A DNA stretch of 64,000 nt, from the NCBI GenBank assembly GCA_021405325.1, contig QWII01000014.1:124001-188000 (forward strand). Reading direction: 5' to 3'. This DNA is from Caldilinea sp. CFX5 (lineage in GTDB: Bacteria > Chloroflexota > Anaerolineae > Caldilineales > Caldilineaceae). Made by a program: the position numbers and the translations under genes. Within the stretch, counting starts at the first letter, position 1. Every line of letters starts with the position of its first letter. Below the pieces are notes generated by a model. That model did no database searches. It saw nothing but the letters and a program-made list of their open reading frames with translations, and was not told the origin of the DNA. This document shows positions 27,814 to 36,155 of this stretch, piece by piece.

Positions 27814-28812
27814 ATGGGTGACTGGACCATTGATTTTGACCGGATTTATCGGACGCTGGATCTGCTTTACGGCTGGCTGCTCAGCGGGCCAAGCGGGATG
27901 GATCGTCAACTGCTCAGCCTCGCGGCAGCCCTGCTGACGGGGCTAACCGTGATGACGATAGCCAGCCGCATACGGCTTTCGTTGTCCCAATCCCCCAGCC
28001 GTGCGTTGGCTGACTATATGGCCTATGTAGAAGAGGACAGTGCGCAGCGTAACAGCTCCCTGGTGGACAAGGAGGCTGTCATTCTGCTGGCCTTGGGCCT
28101 GCCGGTGCGCAAAGGCTTGCTTACGTCGATTCGGCTCGGTGCGGGCGGTATCCCGGCGCTCTTGCTCTTACTCTTTGGCTTTCCCGTTGCCCCGGCTGCG
28201 GCTGGTGGGGGCTTAGTCTATATGCTGACGAATGCTTTTCTCCATGGTCAGTGGCGTAAGTTGCGGGTCAAACTGGAGCAGGAGTTGCCCACCTTTGTCA
28301 GTCGCCTGGCCGGCGCCTTGTTAGTGACTGGCGCCCCGCTGAAGGCCATTGCCGAAGTGGCCGATACTCTCAGCGAGGAGAGTCCGCTGCACGCTTGGCT
28401 GCAACGCTTGCTCGCCGGTACACGGTTGGAAGGACGTCCCTTTCTGGAAGGTGCGCGCGCCGAGGCGGCGCTCATCTCCCCATCGTTGGCCCTGGTCGTC
28501 TTCCAGTTGGGGCGACTGTTAGAAACCGGCGGCGCTGGTTTTACCCGTGCCTTCACCACCACCGCTGAGGAGTTGTCAGCCATTCTGGAAGCACGGGCAG
28601 TGGCCGGCGCCAAAGCAGAAAGCGCCCGTGGCGCGGTGTTTATGATGCTGGGCATCATGGGCGTGATCATGTTACTCATGCTCTCCTCGCCCAACATTCG
28701 CCAGGGTTTTCAGAACCCGGTCGTGCAAGTGGTGACGGCCTTAGCTCTGACCGTCATGGCCCTAGGCTATGCCTTTCTCAACTCCATGATTGACGAAGCG
28801 TTGGAGGGGTAA
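27814..28812 (+). CDS. tadB: TadB-like inner-membrane platform protein
   Basis: The 332-residue product has about five hydrophobic segments (SLAAALLTGLTVMTIAS, GGIPALLLLLFGFPV, GAVFMMLGIMGVIMLLML, VVQVVTALALTVMALGYAFL) and a T2SSF-type central domain (ELPTFVSRLAGALLVTGAPLKAI, a helical cytoplasmic bundle). Together with TadC it forms the platform that the CpaF ATPase drives. ATG 27814 is preceded by ATAGGAGCAACC. The next gene starts two bases after its stop. Confidence 0.82.
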   Translation: MGDWTIDFDRIYRTLDLLYGWLLSGPSGMDRQLLSLAAALLTGLTVMTIASRIRLSLSQSPSRALADYMAYVEEDSAQRNSSLVDKEAVILLALGLPVRKGLLTSIRLGAGGIPALLLLLFGFPVAPAAAGGGLVYMLTNAFLHGQWRKLRVKLEQELPTFVSRLAGALLVTGAPLKAIAEVADTLSEESPLHAWLQRLLAGTRLEGRPFLEGARAEAALISPSLALVVFQLGRLLETGGAGFTRAFTTTAEELSAILEARAVAGAKAESARGAVFMMLGIMGVIMLLMLSSPNIRQGFQNPVVQVVTALALTVMALGYAFLNSMIDEALEG

Positions 28813-28813
28813 A

Positions 28814-29680
28814 ATGGCACAAGAAGTAGTGATAGTAGCAACCGCGTTTGTGGCTGGCGTAACCGTCTATAGTGTGGTGCGCCGGGTGAATCTGACGCTT
28901 TCCACTTCACCAGGACAACTGTTAGCCGGGTATGTTTCTGCCCAACCACCACCTGATCTGGTCGAGCGCTTTGGCGCCTGGTTATTGCGACGCTTTCCCA
29001 CCCTGACCGCTACTGCTAACTTAGGTAGCAACCGCCGGTGGTTGGGGCTGGAAGGCGTGCCACCGTCGCCAGCGGCCGTATTAGGGCTGGCGTCCCTGCT
29101 GGCGATGGGCGGCCTTGGTTTGACCGTACTGACAACAGTGCCGGCGACAGCGCTGCTCGCCGTGTTGGGTTTCGCTTACCCCTTTGTGCGCCTGCGCCGC
29201 CAAGCCAATGGGATTCGGCGCAAGGTATTGCGCGCCCTACCAGAGTTGACGGCACTCATGGCGGCCGAAATGGCTGCCGGCAATCCACCGGACAAAGCGT
29301 TGGAACGCACTGCTGAGTGGGGTGGCGCCTTATCGCAACTGATCCGGGAAGTGCTGGAAGCCTCACGGACTCACAACCGCCCCGTCTTTGGCCGTGGCGA
29401 ACGGCCGGGCATGTTGTTGGAGGTGGTCACGCGCTATGACCTACCGGCCCTGCGCGCTTTTGCTTCCCAGATTGACCTGGCGGCGCGCAAGGGTGCTGCC
29501 GGCCCTGAACTGATGGAGAGTCTGGCGCGCACACTGATTATTGAATACAAGGAACGTGCGCTACGTGAAGCCGAAGCGCTTGACAACCGACTGGCCGTGC
29601 CGGCAGTCGTCTTCTTCTTTCTACCGTTTCTCTTTCTGCTGCTGGCGCCGTTAATTGTGCCGCTGTTGAAAGTTTTGTAA
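28814..29680 (+). CDS. tadC: TadC-like inner-membrane platform protein
   Basis: The 288-residue protein has N-terminal and mid hydrophobic segments, a T2SSF-type cytoplasmic domain with ALPELTALMAAEMAAGNPPDKAL, and two C-terminal helices (LAVPAVVFFFLPFLFLLLAPLIVPLL). This matches TadC/TadB paralogues. I chose ATG 28814, six bases after GGAGGGG; the longer frame to 28790 would overlap tadB with no ribosome site. It completes the TadB/TadC pair of the apparatus. Confidence 0.8.
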   Translation: MAQEVVIVATAFVAGVTVYSVVRRVNLTLSTSPGQLLAGYVSAQPPPDLVERFGAWLLRRFPTLTATANLGSNRRWLGLEGVPPSPAAVLGLASLLAMGGLGLTVLTTVPATALLAVLGFAYPFVRLRRQANGIRRKVLRALPELTALMAAEMAAGNPPDKALERTAEWGGALSQLIREVLEASRTHNRPVFGRGERPGMLLEVVTRYDLPALRAFASQIDLAARKGAAGPELMESLARTLIIEYKERALREAEALDNRLAVPAVVFFFLPFLFLLLAPLIVPLLKVL

Positions 29681-29705
29681 TCAGACGGTGCAACAGATGT
29701 GAAGT

Positions 29706-29755
29706 GGTGACAAGGAGAAGCTAGATTATTCACCCTGTCACCTTGTCACCCTGTC
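29706..29755. repeat. intergenic TGTCACC-type inverted repeat, copy 1
   Basis: GGTGACAAGG at 29706-29715 is repeated as its exact reverse complement CCTTGTCACC at 29741-29750, inside a run of CACCCTGTCA/CCTTGTCACC/CTGTCA units. The same elements recur at 59207-59272. The copy lies between tadC and the prepilin peptidase gene, so it would be transcribed as a hairpin with a 25-base loop. Confidence 0.75.
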
Positions 29756-29778
29756 ATGCAGATCAAGGGTATTTTCAC

Positions 29779-30330
29779 ATGGAACCATTACTTACTACCA
29801 TTGCACTCCCCCTCTACCTCCTGCCCTGCGCCATCCAAGATTGGCGTAGCCATCAGATCTCCAACTGGCTAACTATTCCGGCCTTCGTGGCAGCGTACGT
29901 AGTGGCATTCACTCTAGGTAACTTACCCCTTACGCTTGCCGTTTTTCTAGGCTGTTATGTGGCTTGGTCTATGCGGTGGATGGGGGCGGCAGATGGCAAG
30001 CTGACAACGCTCGTTGCGGCTGTCGCGCCACTAGCGCTGATCACCAGCGCCCTGCTGTTGGGGTTGACCTTTTTACTTCTCCGTTTGTTGTATAAACGGC
30101 AGATGCCTCTGCCGGCGGCGGTTTGGCTATGGCTGGCAAGTATGATCAATGCCATTATTGTATCAGCACAAGTACCACAAGGTGAACTTACTCATCTATC
30201 GTATTTAGTCGCTTTACCACAATTACTGGCGATGAGTACTGCCCTCTTCGCTCTGGCTTTCCTATACGCTCAACTGCATAAGCTCACCACCCGCTTTCCC
30301 AAACAGCAGCGTTCTAAACCCCACCCCTAG
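29779..30330 (+). CDS. A24-family prepilin peptidase
   Basis: The 183-residue integral membrane protein has about five helices. The first catalytic Asp lies in AIQDWRSHQISNW, matching the DxRxxxIPN pattern of TadV/CpaA-type prepilin peptidases. The second lies in the GAADGKL motif, where most relatives have GxGDxKL. It would cleave leader peptides of Flp/Tad pilins at the inner face of the membrane. ATG 29779 begins MEPLLTTIALPLYLL; the frame runs back to 29743 without a better site. No prepilin gene is visible in the window, so its substrate must be encoded elsewhere or be one of the odd membrane proteins of this operon. Confidence 0.8.
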   Translation: MEPLLTTIALPLYLLPCAIQDWRSHQISNWLTIPAFVAAYVVAFTLGNLPLTLAVFLGCYVAWSMRWMGAADGKLTTLVAAVAPLALITSALLLGLTFLLLRLLYKRQMPLPAAVWLWLASMINAIIVSAQVPQGELTHLSYLVALPQLLAMSTALFALAFLYAQLHKLTTRFPKQQRSKPHP

Positions 30331-30492
30331 ATCATCTGATTAGAGCAATGATGACACTCATTTCCTTTTCTTTTGTATCATAAACCTCCCTTTGTGAAGT
30401 GAACATTTCTTCTGCTCCGGTTTTACTTACTGTCTCTGTTCATTACTTCTTGAAATTGCTTCTCATAATCTACACTTCATGACTTGAATATT

Positions 30493-30512
30493 AGTATATG
30501 TTTTGATATACT
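30493..30512. promoter_or_regulatory. perfect palindrome upstream of the serine recombinase (res or operator candidate)
   Basis: AGTATAT (30493-30499) and ATATACT (30506-30512) form a perfect inverted repeat around a GTTTTG centre, 38 bases before the recombinase start. Resolvases and invertases bind 28-34-base imperfect dyads beside their own genes, so this may be part of a recombination site or an autoregulatory operator. Confidence 0.55.
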
Positions 30513-30549
30513 TCATGTATAGCAGAGTTGTGTTGGGCAAGGAGAACAT

Positions 30550-31122
30550 ATGCTAGTTGGATATGCACGCGTTTCCACGGGGGAACAAAATCTCGATCTG
30601 CAGATTGACGCACTCAAACGGGCGGGGTGTGAGAAGCTATTCACCGATGAAATGTCTGGCGCAAAGGCGGAGCGGCCTGGCCTTTCGGAAGCATTCAAGT
30701 TTATCCGCACCGGTGATACGTTGGTCGTGTGGCGCCTGGATCGTCTTGGGCGATCATTGACCGACTTAATTGCCCGGATGGAGGGGTTGCGACAGCGTGA
30801 GATTGGCTTTAAGAGCTTGCATGAAAGCATTGATACCACCTCACCGGCAGGCAAGCTCCAGTTTCATATTTTCTCGGCCCTGGCTGAGTTTGAACGCGAT
30901 TTGATTCGTGAACGAACCATGGCAGGGTTACGGGCAGCCAGAGCAAGAGGAAGAGTTGGGGGCAGAAAGCCAACAATGACGCCAGAGAAGGTGAAAGTTG
31001 CCACATCACTGATGAAAGATAAGTCCAATACGGTCAAGGAAATTTGCAAGACATTGGGTATTTCCAGTGCCACGTTGTACCGCTATGTTACACCGACAGG
31101 CGAAATTCGCCTGGGAAAATAG
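30550..31122 (+). CDS. serine recombinase of the resolvase/invertase family
   Basis: The 190-residue protein is a full-length small serine recombinase. The catalytic serine is in GYARVSTGEQ (residue 10), and DRLGRSL and the FSALAEFERDLIRERTMAGL helix E region follow. A C-terminal helix-turn-helix (VKEICKTLGISSATLYRYV) binds DNA. It cuts and rejoins DNA through a Ser-phosphate link, resolving cointegrates or inverting segments. ATG 30550 follows GGCAAGGAGAACAT. I found no transposase or terminal repeats nearby. Its place between the Tad-like operon and the defence island fits a mobile-element boundary or a resolution system. Confidence 0.92.
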   Translation: MLVGYARVSTGEQNLDLQIDALKRAGCEKLFTDEMSGAKAERPGLSEAFKFIRTGDTLVVWRLDRLGRSLTDLIARMEGLRQREIGFKSLHESIDTTSPAGKLQFHIFSALAEFERDLIRERTMAGLRAARARGRVGGRKPTMTPEKVKVATSLMKDKSNTVKEICKTLGISSATLYRYVTPTGEIRLGK

Positions 31123-31125
31123 GTG

Positions 31126-31632
31126 TTACCGGAGTTCCTGCCTGTACTCAGCAAAGCTTTGTCGTGTTACCTGCTCTGGCGATTGATACCCAAGCGGACG
31201 ACACGGCGTTTGCGCCAGAGCGGCGCTAATGGTTTCTAGGGCTGGCGCCTGTGCAGGATCCAACAAATAATCCAGCGTTTTGGAGAAATCATTGAGGACA
31301 CCAAGGACGCTACGGTTGGTTGTTTGGGCAACCTGCCATTCCTGCATTTGCTCTAATTCGTACTCAATTGAGCGTTCATCCACCTGCAAGGCAGTAAGCG
31401 TGCTTCCTAAAGCTGTACGAAGCTGCACTGGCAAGAGATGCGCTTCACGGGCAGGGAGGAGGAGCGGCAGCATACTCTGTTCACTGACGCAGAGCAGGAG
31501 TTGCGTGTGTCCAACATAAACAAGATGACAGTACCAATCGCCAAGGATCGTGGTCGATGCCGTCGTGGGCGCTTCTACCTTGGCTTGCCCTAATCGCTTG
31601 CGGAGTCGTTGTGTACAACGAAGGAGCAGCAT
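31126..31632 (-). CDS. DUF6933-like protein
   Basis: The 168-residue product begins MLLLRCTQRLRKRLG and continues with LGDWYCHLVYVGHTQLLLCV and a leucine-rich middle part. This is the pattern I associate with the DUF6933 family, found widely in mobile and defence regions without known role. The frame is open upstream to 31761, but the family begins at the MLLLRC methionine, so I start at 31632. It lies 29 bases downstream of the DUF5615 toxin gene on the same strand and may be the last gene of that operon. Confidence 0.6.
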   Translation of the reverse strand: MLLLRCTQRLRKRLGQAKVEAPTTASTTILGDWYCHLVYVGHTQLLLCVSEQSMLPLLLPAREAHLLPVQLRTALGSTLTALQVDERSIEYELEQMQEWQVAQTTNRSVLGVLNDFSKTLDYLLDPAQAPALETISAALAQTPCRPLGYQSPEQVTRQSFAEYRQELR

Positions 31633-31661
31633 ATTTTTCTCTATCAGAGTTGACGGCCAAA

Positions 31662-32021
31662 TCAAGTACCGGGAGTTCGTCGAATACGTACCTTCTGACC
31701 TGTAATAACTATCAGATGCCGCAAATCCTTGTGATGGTGGGTAAGAACATAGGTAAGCCAACGCTGTTTGGTTGGTAGGTCTTCATCATGTAAGCGAAAG
31801 AGAATCACGCCGGCATGGGTCAGCTTTTGTCGAACAAGCAATTCCCCAAAGTCCCGATCATTAGTGATGAGGATCCGTTGTTCTTGCCGCGCGATGGCCA
31901 AAACCTCATGATCTTTTAAGGCATGAGGATAATCATGGGCAATGGCAGTGACATCATGCCCTTGTGATTGGAGGAAGGCTGCTAAAGGGAAATCAGCGCT
32001 TTCATCAAGAAGGAACCGCAT
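31662..32021 (-). CDS. DUF5615 PIN-like toxin of a toxin-antitoxin pair
   Basis: The 119-residue protein starts MRFLLDESADFPLAAFL and has ILITNDRDFGEL near residue 50. These acidic residues are conserved in DUF5615 (Mut7-C-like PIN) proteins, presumed metal-dependent ribonucleases. It follows the DUF433 gene by 17 bases, the usual order for this pair. The active-site residues look intact. Target RNA is unknown. Confidence 0.82.
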   Translation of the reverse strand: MRFLLDESADFPLAAFLQSQGHDVTAIAHDYPHALKDHEVLAIARQEQRILITNDRDFGELLVRQKLTHAGVILFRLHDEDLPTKQRWLTYVLTHHHKDLRHLIVITGQKVRIRRTPGT

Positions 32022-32038
32022 AGGTCGTTGTGGTGTAC

Positions 32039-32293
32039 TCAGGCCGGCTGCGGGGTAGCAAAGTAGATTTCTTCACCGCCGACCATAGCTTCAGCATAGG
32101 CTAAACAGGCTTTGACATCCTCCGGCGTTAACCGGGGATAGGCAGAAAGAAGTGTGGTTAAATCCAGATCTTGCGCCAATCGCTTTAACACCAATTCGAC
32201 GGAAATGCGAGTGCCTTTTACTACTGGTTTACCACCTAGAATCTCTGGATCAACAATGATGCGATCTTGATAGGGTGTCCGTACTTGTACCAT
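32039..32293 (-). CDS. DUF433 antitoxin
   Basis: The 84-residue protein has the DUF433 signature DRIIVDPEILGGKPVVKGTR followed by ISVELVLKRLAQ and LTPEDVKACLAYA. It is a small helical DNA-binding protein that neutralises the DUF5615 partner and probably represses its own promoter. ATG 32293 has CGGAGGCAACCT before it. Gene order and spacing support a two-gene toxin-antitoxin operon. Confidence 0.85.
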   Translation of the reverse strand: MVQVRTPYQDRIIVDPEILGGKPVVKGTRISVELVLKRLAQDLDLTTLLSAYPRLTPEDVKACLAYAEAMVGGEEIYFATPQPA

Positions 32294-32317
32294 AGGTTGC
32301 CTCCGCTGAACTAATCA

Positions 32318-32345
32318 ACTGAAGATCAGTGTCCTCATTATAGCA
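32318..32345 (-). promoter_or_regulatory. extended -10 promoter and operator-like palindrome of the toxin-antitoxin operon
   Basis: On the minus strand, TGCTATAAT (32345 down to 32337) is an extended -10 element. Seven bases further on, ACTGA-AGA-TCAGT (32330 to 32318) is a short perfect palindrome placed at the expected transcription start, a common layout for an autoregulated antitoxin operon. No good -35 box is seen, which extended -10 promoters tolerate. Confidence 0.6.
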
Positions 32346-32453
32346 TAGTCCCCGCACATTTTTCTCAATAAGATTGGCATTGTAAACAATCTCTGTGTCT
32401 ATCGATAATTCAAAAGAAAAATCAATAAAAATAGAAACGACAGATAAAACGAC

Positions 32454-33908
32454 TCAAGATAGGTGGCAGGTTGGTACATACCCTCCACCGCCTGCTTGTT
32501 CATAACATTGAATAAGTGTAGTAGCATTCAGTCTGTGTCCCAAGAAAAGTGCAAGATAAGCAGGACCGGCAATAAACAAATCTACCTGGCGGGATTTACA
32601 GCAAGATAAAGCCTCAGCAATTGAGTTTTTAATTTCTCTTACAATTAAGTTAGTTTGCATTGGTGAAAGAATAGGACTGTTTCCTTTGATATGTAATACA
32701 GGCATTCCTTGAAGACCATGCTTAATCATATCTGTTTCGACATCCTTTACAATGTCCCGAAGAATACCTATGCTAACGACCAGGTGTTCTCCGGTAACAC
32801 CTTTGTATAAGCCGTCAATATGCAGTTGATAAGGCGGAGTTTCGTTGTTAGGATGAGCATCAGTATTCCAGATCTCATTACGATAGTTCATATCAATCGA
32901 GAAACCAGAAACTGCGGAAAAAACATATCCTGTGGCAAGTGCTGCCGACAATCGACGGTTTCCATTCAACAAAATTCGTCGACTATTCCTGTGTATCAGG
33001 ATCCAGTTCATGGCCTTTCTTAATTCACCCACGAGTTGTTGATTCCATATTTGGGGTTCGGGATACTGTCGGACTTCACCTCCGAAGAACAGTTCCCAGT
33101 CGAAATAAAGAGACCGATTATTCTCATCTAGCTCAGCCTTCTTTGTACTAGTAAATACATGTATAGATTGCACTGGCATCGGAAAGTTAGGTGGAAGGCA
33201 TTCTTTCAGTTTGCTCTCCAATTCTTTTCGGCTAAGTTCTTGATTGCGTCGGCTTCTCACGAGTATATCAAGATGGGCATGGATGTTTTCAATTATTCGA
33301 TCTGGCAGATTTTGGTGGTAGGGAAGATGCTGTAAGAGTGCCTCTTTAAATATAGCCTTACCATGATTACGGTTTACGCTCAGATCATCCACCAGTAGAA
33401 CGCGGTTATATAGAAACTCGGCGTCTTCCTCTGATCGATTTGAGCGTTTGACGCGCTCTACATATTCACGGTATGAGTTATCAAAGATAGCAGAAAAGTC
33501 ATGATAAAACCCATACGGATCTCGCACCCGACGCAATCCATTACGTAGAATATGTAGTTCCCTTGAGAGTCCAGCCGACGCTAATGTAAACCACTGATAG
33601 CTACCTGGACTTCCTTTGTCTACCTCTTTAAAGCGATCAATTTCTTGCCAAAATTCTGTGGGGCTGATCTGATGATCTTTTACTTCAATGGCTTCCATAA
33701 CAAAGCTATGACCGGGAACGTAGAATTTGCCTTCCAGATCGAAGATGCCCTCACGTACTATTGAGGTAAATCCTTCCATAGCCAACCATTTTGGGATGTA
33801 CGCCAAGGCGACTGATGCCTGAAAGGCGATCCCTCCCTCATTGGTATCCCCACCGCGTGAAGCATCTTCCAGTAATGATGGCACTGATACAAATCCTGAA
33901 CTCTTCAT
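32454..33908 (-). CDS. cap4: Cap4-like CBASS effector: nuclease domain plus SAVED sensor
   Basis: The 484-residue protein has an N-terminal region resembling the DUF4297-type dsDNA endonuclease of Cap4 (DTNEGGIAFQASVALAYIP, then SFVMEAIEVKDHQ, an ExK-type PD-(D/E)XK motif near residue 70). A C-terminal SAVED domain has its typical end (VDLFIAGPAYLALFLGHRLN, IQCYEQ, YVPTCHLS). SAVED binds cyclic oligonucleotides, usually trinucleotides, and activates unspecific DNA cutting in infected cells. The start ATG overlaps the cap3 stop by four bases. The gene is last in the CBASS operon and is AT-richer than neighbouring regions. Confidence 0.82.
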   Translation of the reverse strand: MKSSGFVSVPSLLEDASRGGDTNEGGIAFQASVALAYIPKWLAMEGFTSIVREGIFDLEGKFYVPGHSFVMEAIEVKDHQISPTEFWQEIDRFKEVDKGSPGSYQWFTLASAGLSRELHILRNGLRRVRDPYGFYHDFSAIFDNSYREYVERVKRSNRSEEDAEFLYNRVLLVDDLSVNRNHGKAIFKEALLQHLPYHQNLPDRIIENIHAHLDILVRSRRNQELSRKELESKLKECLPPNFPMPVQSIHVFTSTKKAELDENNRSLYFDWELFFGGEVRQYPEPQIWNQQLVGELRKAMNWILIHRNSRRILLNGNRRLSAALATGYVFSAVSGFSIDMNYRNEIWNTDAHPNNETPPYQLHIDGLYKGVTGEHLVVSIGILRDIVKDVETDMIKHGLQGMPVLHIKGNSPILSPMQTNLIVREIKNSIAEALSCCKSRQVDLFIAGPAYLALFLGHRLNATTLIQCYEQAGGGGYVPTCHLS

Positions 33909-34372
33909 ATAGTCTCCCTGACTAGCTGCCCGCTTAACTCCTGAACACCAGACTGGAATACAGTAACGCTACCTTCAAGTTGATAAGTGTCATTTAATTT
34001 CAGGATCAGCAGCACTACAAAATTAGCTCCAACCATTGGATCTTTGACAATATCTTGCATTGTCTGCCGATCTTTTACACTTGGCATGGCCATAAATAAG
34101 GGATGTGAGTGCCACTCGCCAAGGTAGTTAAAACGAGTATAATTATTATTGGTGAGCCGAAAGAAATTGCGTAGCGGCTCCATAAAATCCTGCACACTCC
34201 GGAAAAAAGTAGCAAAACTCCCACTATGCCACTGAATAGTCACCTCTGTTACCCGAAAGACATTTTCAGCTACATGCTCACCCATAAGAATGCCACCAAT
34301 TTCCCGATTCCCAGCCTTGGCAAGACTCTTCACTAATCGTTCGGCAATTTCATGAGGTAGAAGAAGTTGCAT
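33905..34372 (-). CDS. cap3: Cap3-like JAMM/JAB isopeptidase of type II CBASS
   Basis: The 155-residue protein carries a complete JAMM zinc-protease signature: Glu24 in REIGGILMGEH, His88 and His90 in GEWHSHP, Ser98 and Asp101 in PSVKD. In type II CBASS, Cap3 removes the CD-NTase from proteins to which Cap2 has joined it. I start at ATG 34372 (AAGG seven bases before), 23 bases inside the cap2 end, rather than at 34396. It overlaps cap4 by four bases. Confidence 0.88.
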   Translation of the reverse strand: MQLLLPHEIAERLVKSLAKAGNREIGGILMGEHVAENVFRVTEVTIQWHSGSFATFFRSVQDFMEPLRNFFRLTNNNYTRFNYLGEWHSHPLFMAMPSVKDRQTMQDIVKDPMVGANFVVLLILKLNDTYQLEGSVTVFQSGVQELSGQLVRETI

Positions 34373-36155
34373 TGAATGCCTTGTTGAATAGACCATTTAA
34401 GAAATGTACTATTTTGGCCTCATCTGTAGTTGATAGTAATGGTTGCTTGTACTCCCGATCCTGCCGAAGATGATCAGTAGCGATAGGAATATTATGAAAA
34501 GGAGCAGTAAATACCCACCACTTGGCTAGCCCAATAAGGTACATTGAATACGGATATTGTGATTGATCAAGAGCGACCAGTGAGTCAACCGCAAGTTGGA
34601 CTGCATAATTGGCTACAATCGCAACATCAGCATCTGACCCTACCATAATTGTTCCTTCGCTATTTTCAATTGTATAAGAGGCGATGACACTTTCCTCTGG
34701 AGCAGGATTATCTTCACAGAAGTGATTATACGCCGCCCGCATAGTGTGAGGATCAGGATCTCTTTCTGGCCGACTGCGGGCGACCAGTCCACCTTTACCT
34801 CCTCCAAATACTTCAAGCCATATGAGTGGTTTTTGTGCTGTAATGGCAACAGATGTTAACAGATTAAAGACATCAGAATTGGCTGTAGCATCAATGAGAA
34901 GGTCACATTCACTTAACCGTAGCAACTCACCATTGATCAGGGAAGCAGACTCCTGTCCAGTTAGATGTAATTTTGAAACACTAACGACAATATCTGGATT
35001 GATTCTTGAAAGCAAGTTACGTACTCCGTCAACCTTGTGTTCACCAAGATAACCCCAGTCCAGAATATGGCGCTCGATATTCTCTGGTAAGAACACATCA
35101 TGATCAACAAGATGAAATGATTTGACACCCATCCGGGCAAGTGCTACCACGATTTTACTGCCCGCTGATCCTAACCCAACAATGCCAATAGATGGATTAG
35201 CGAGTCCTATTAAATTTTGAGGGCGCCGATATGTTTCATCTGTAGGTGGTGAGCAGATTGCAGCTACCTTCACAAGGTTGTTGTTTGAAAGTAACAAGAA
35301 GAAATGAGGAGTATTGAAGTCATCAAGTACAAGTACACCCGCTGCGCGACTACTGATCTCTACTTCGCTTATCGTTTCTGCTAGAAGACTGGCATCGAAG
35401 TGTGCATGTAGTAGAAGGGATTTTAGATCAGAGATGTTACCTACACCGCTGATCATAGCAGAATCTAGATAGGTTTTGAAAAACAAGCCCCTCATAAGGG
35501 AAAAGTCACCGCTTCCCTCCCGCATAAATAGTGGAATCATATGATCAATTTGTGACTCTGACGAGCTATCAACGGTAAGTTCATGGATTACTATAATGCA
35601 GGTGTCACTCTTTATACGAAGTGAAAACTTCATGATACCAGAGGTACCCACGGTTAGTGACTTGAGGGAAGTAAGCAGATTCCATCCTATATAAAATCGA
35701 CACCAAGTTGAGCGTAGTTCTTGTCCGATCGTGAGTCTGTGCCGTGAAGGGGCAGGAGTAGCAATCTCCGAGCTTTGCCTGCCTAGTGGGTCTTCATGCT
35801 GAAAAAGATTGTAGGCGCTTTCGAGCATTTGCGCTCCGGTAACATCAGCGTGCCAGTTATCTGATCCCCATTGCAAACAGAGCGGTCCATCAATGCCACC
35901 GTATTGATGGGATGTCCAACGAAAATCTGCATTTGTTGGACGAACAATAGGTGGAACTGAGGGAAAATGGGTCGGATACTTCATACATACATGATAATCG
36001 TTACCATGCACCCGGATCACTGCGTCAACGCAAAGCCCACTATCAACAGACCAATTTACACCTATAAGCCAGTCTGTTAACGAAGCCAGTGCCTCGATCT
36101 CTGTCAATTCTCTGGCTAGTCGCGCTGGATCTTCAAGAAACCACACCCTTATCAT
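34350..36155 (-). CDS. cap2: Cap2-like E2-E1 fusion enzyme of type II CBASS
   Basis: The 601-residue protein has an N-terminal E2-like domain with the catalytic cysteine in DGPLCLQWGSDNW (Cys93). A linker domain follows, then an E1/ThiF domain with IGIVGLGSAGSKIV nucleotide-binding loop (near 322), VDHDVFLPENIERH, and a candidate E1 cysteine in NHFCEDNPAPEE (near 480). Cap2 activates and transfers the C-terminus of the CD-NTase onto targets, priming it. The start overlaps the CD-NTase stop in an ATGA, so translation is coupled. Both catalytic cysteines are present, so the enzyme looks functional. Confidence 0.9.
   Translation of the reverse strand: MIRVWFLEDPARLARELTEIEALASLTDWLIGVNWSVDSGLCVDAVIRVHGNDYHVCMKYPTHFPSVPPIVRPTNADFRWTSHQYGGIDGPLCLQWGSDNWHADVTGAQMLESAYNLFQHEDPLGRQSSEIATPAPSRHRLTIGQELRSTWCRFYIGWNLLTSLKSLTVGTSGIMKFSLRIKSDTCIIVIHELTVDSSSESQIDHMIPLFMREGSGDFSLMRGLFFKTYLDSAMISGVGNISDLKSLLLHAHFDASLLAETISEVEISSRAAGVLVLDDFNTPHFFLLLSNNNLVKVAAICSPPTDETYRRPQNLIGLANPSIGIVGLGSAGSKIVVALARMGVKSFHLVDHDVFLPENIERHILDWGYLGEHKVDGVRNLLSRINPDIVVSVSKLHLTGQESASLINGELLRLSECDLLIDATANSDVFNLLTSVAITAQKPLIWLEVFGGGKGGLVARSRPERDPDPHTMRAAYNHFCEDNPAPEESVIASYTIENSEGTIMVGSDADVAIVANYAVQLAVDSLVALDQSQYPYSMYLIGLAKWWVFTAPFHNIPIATDHLRQDREYKQPLLSTTDEAKIVHFLNGLFNKAFNATSSTS

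Noticed and set aside
30550..31122. Resolvase as part of a complete transposon
   Set aside because: No transposase gene and no terminal inverted repeats were found around it.
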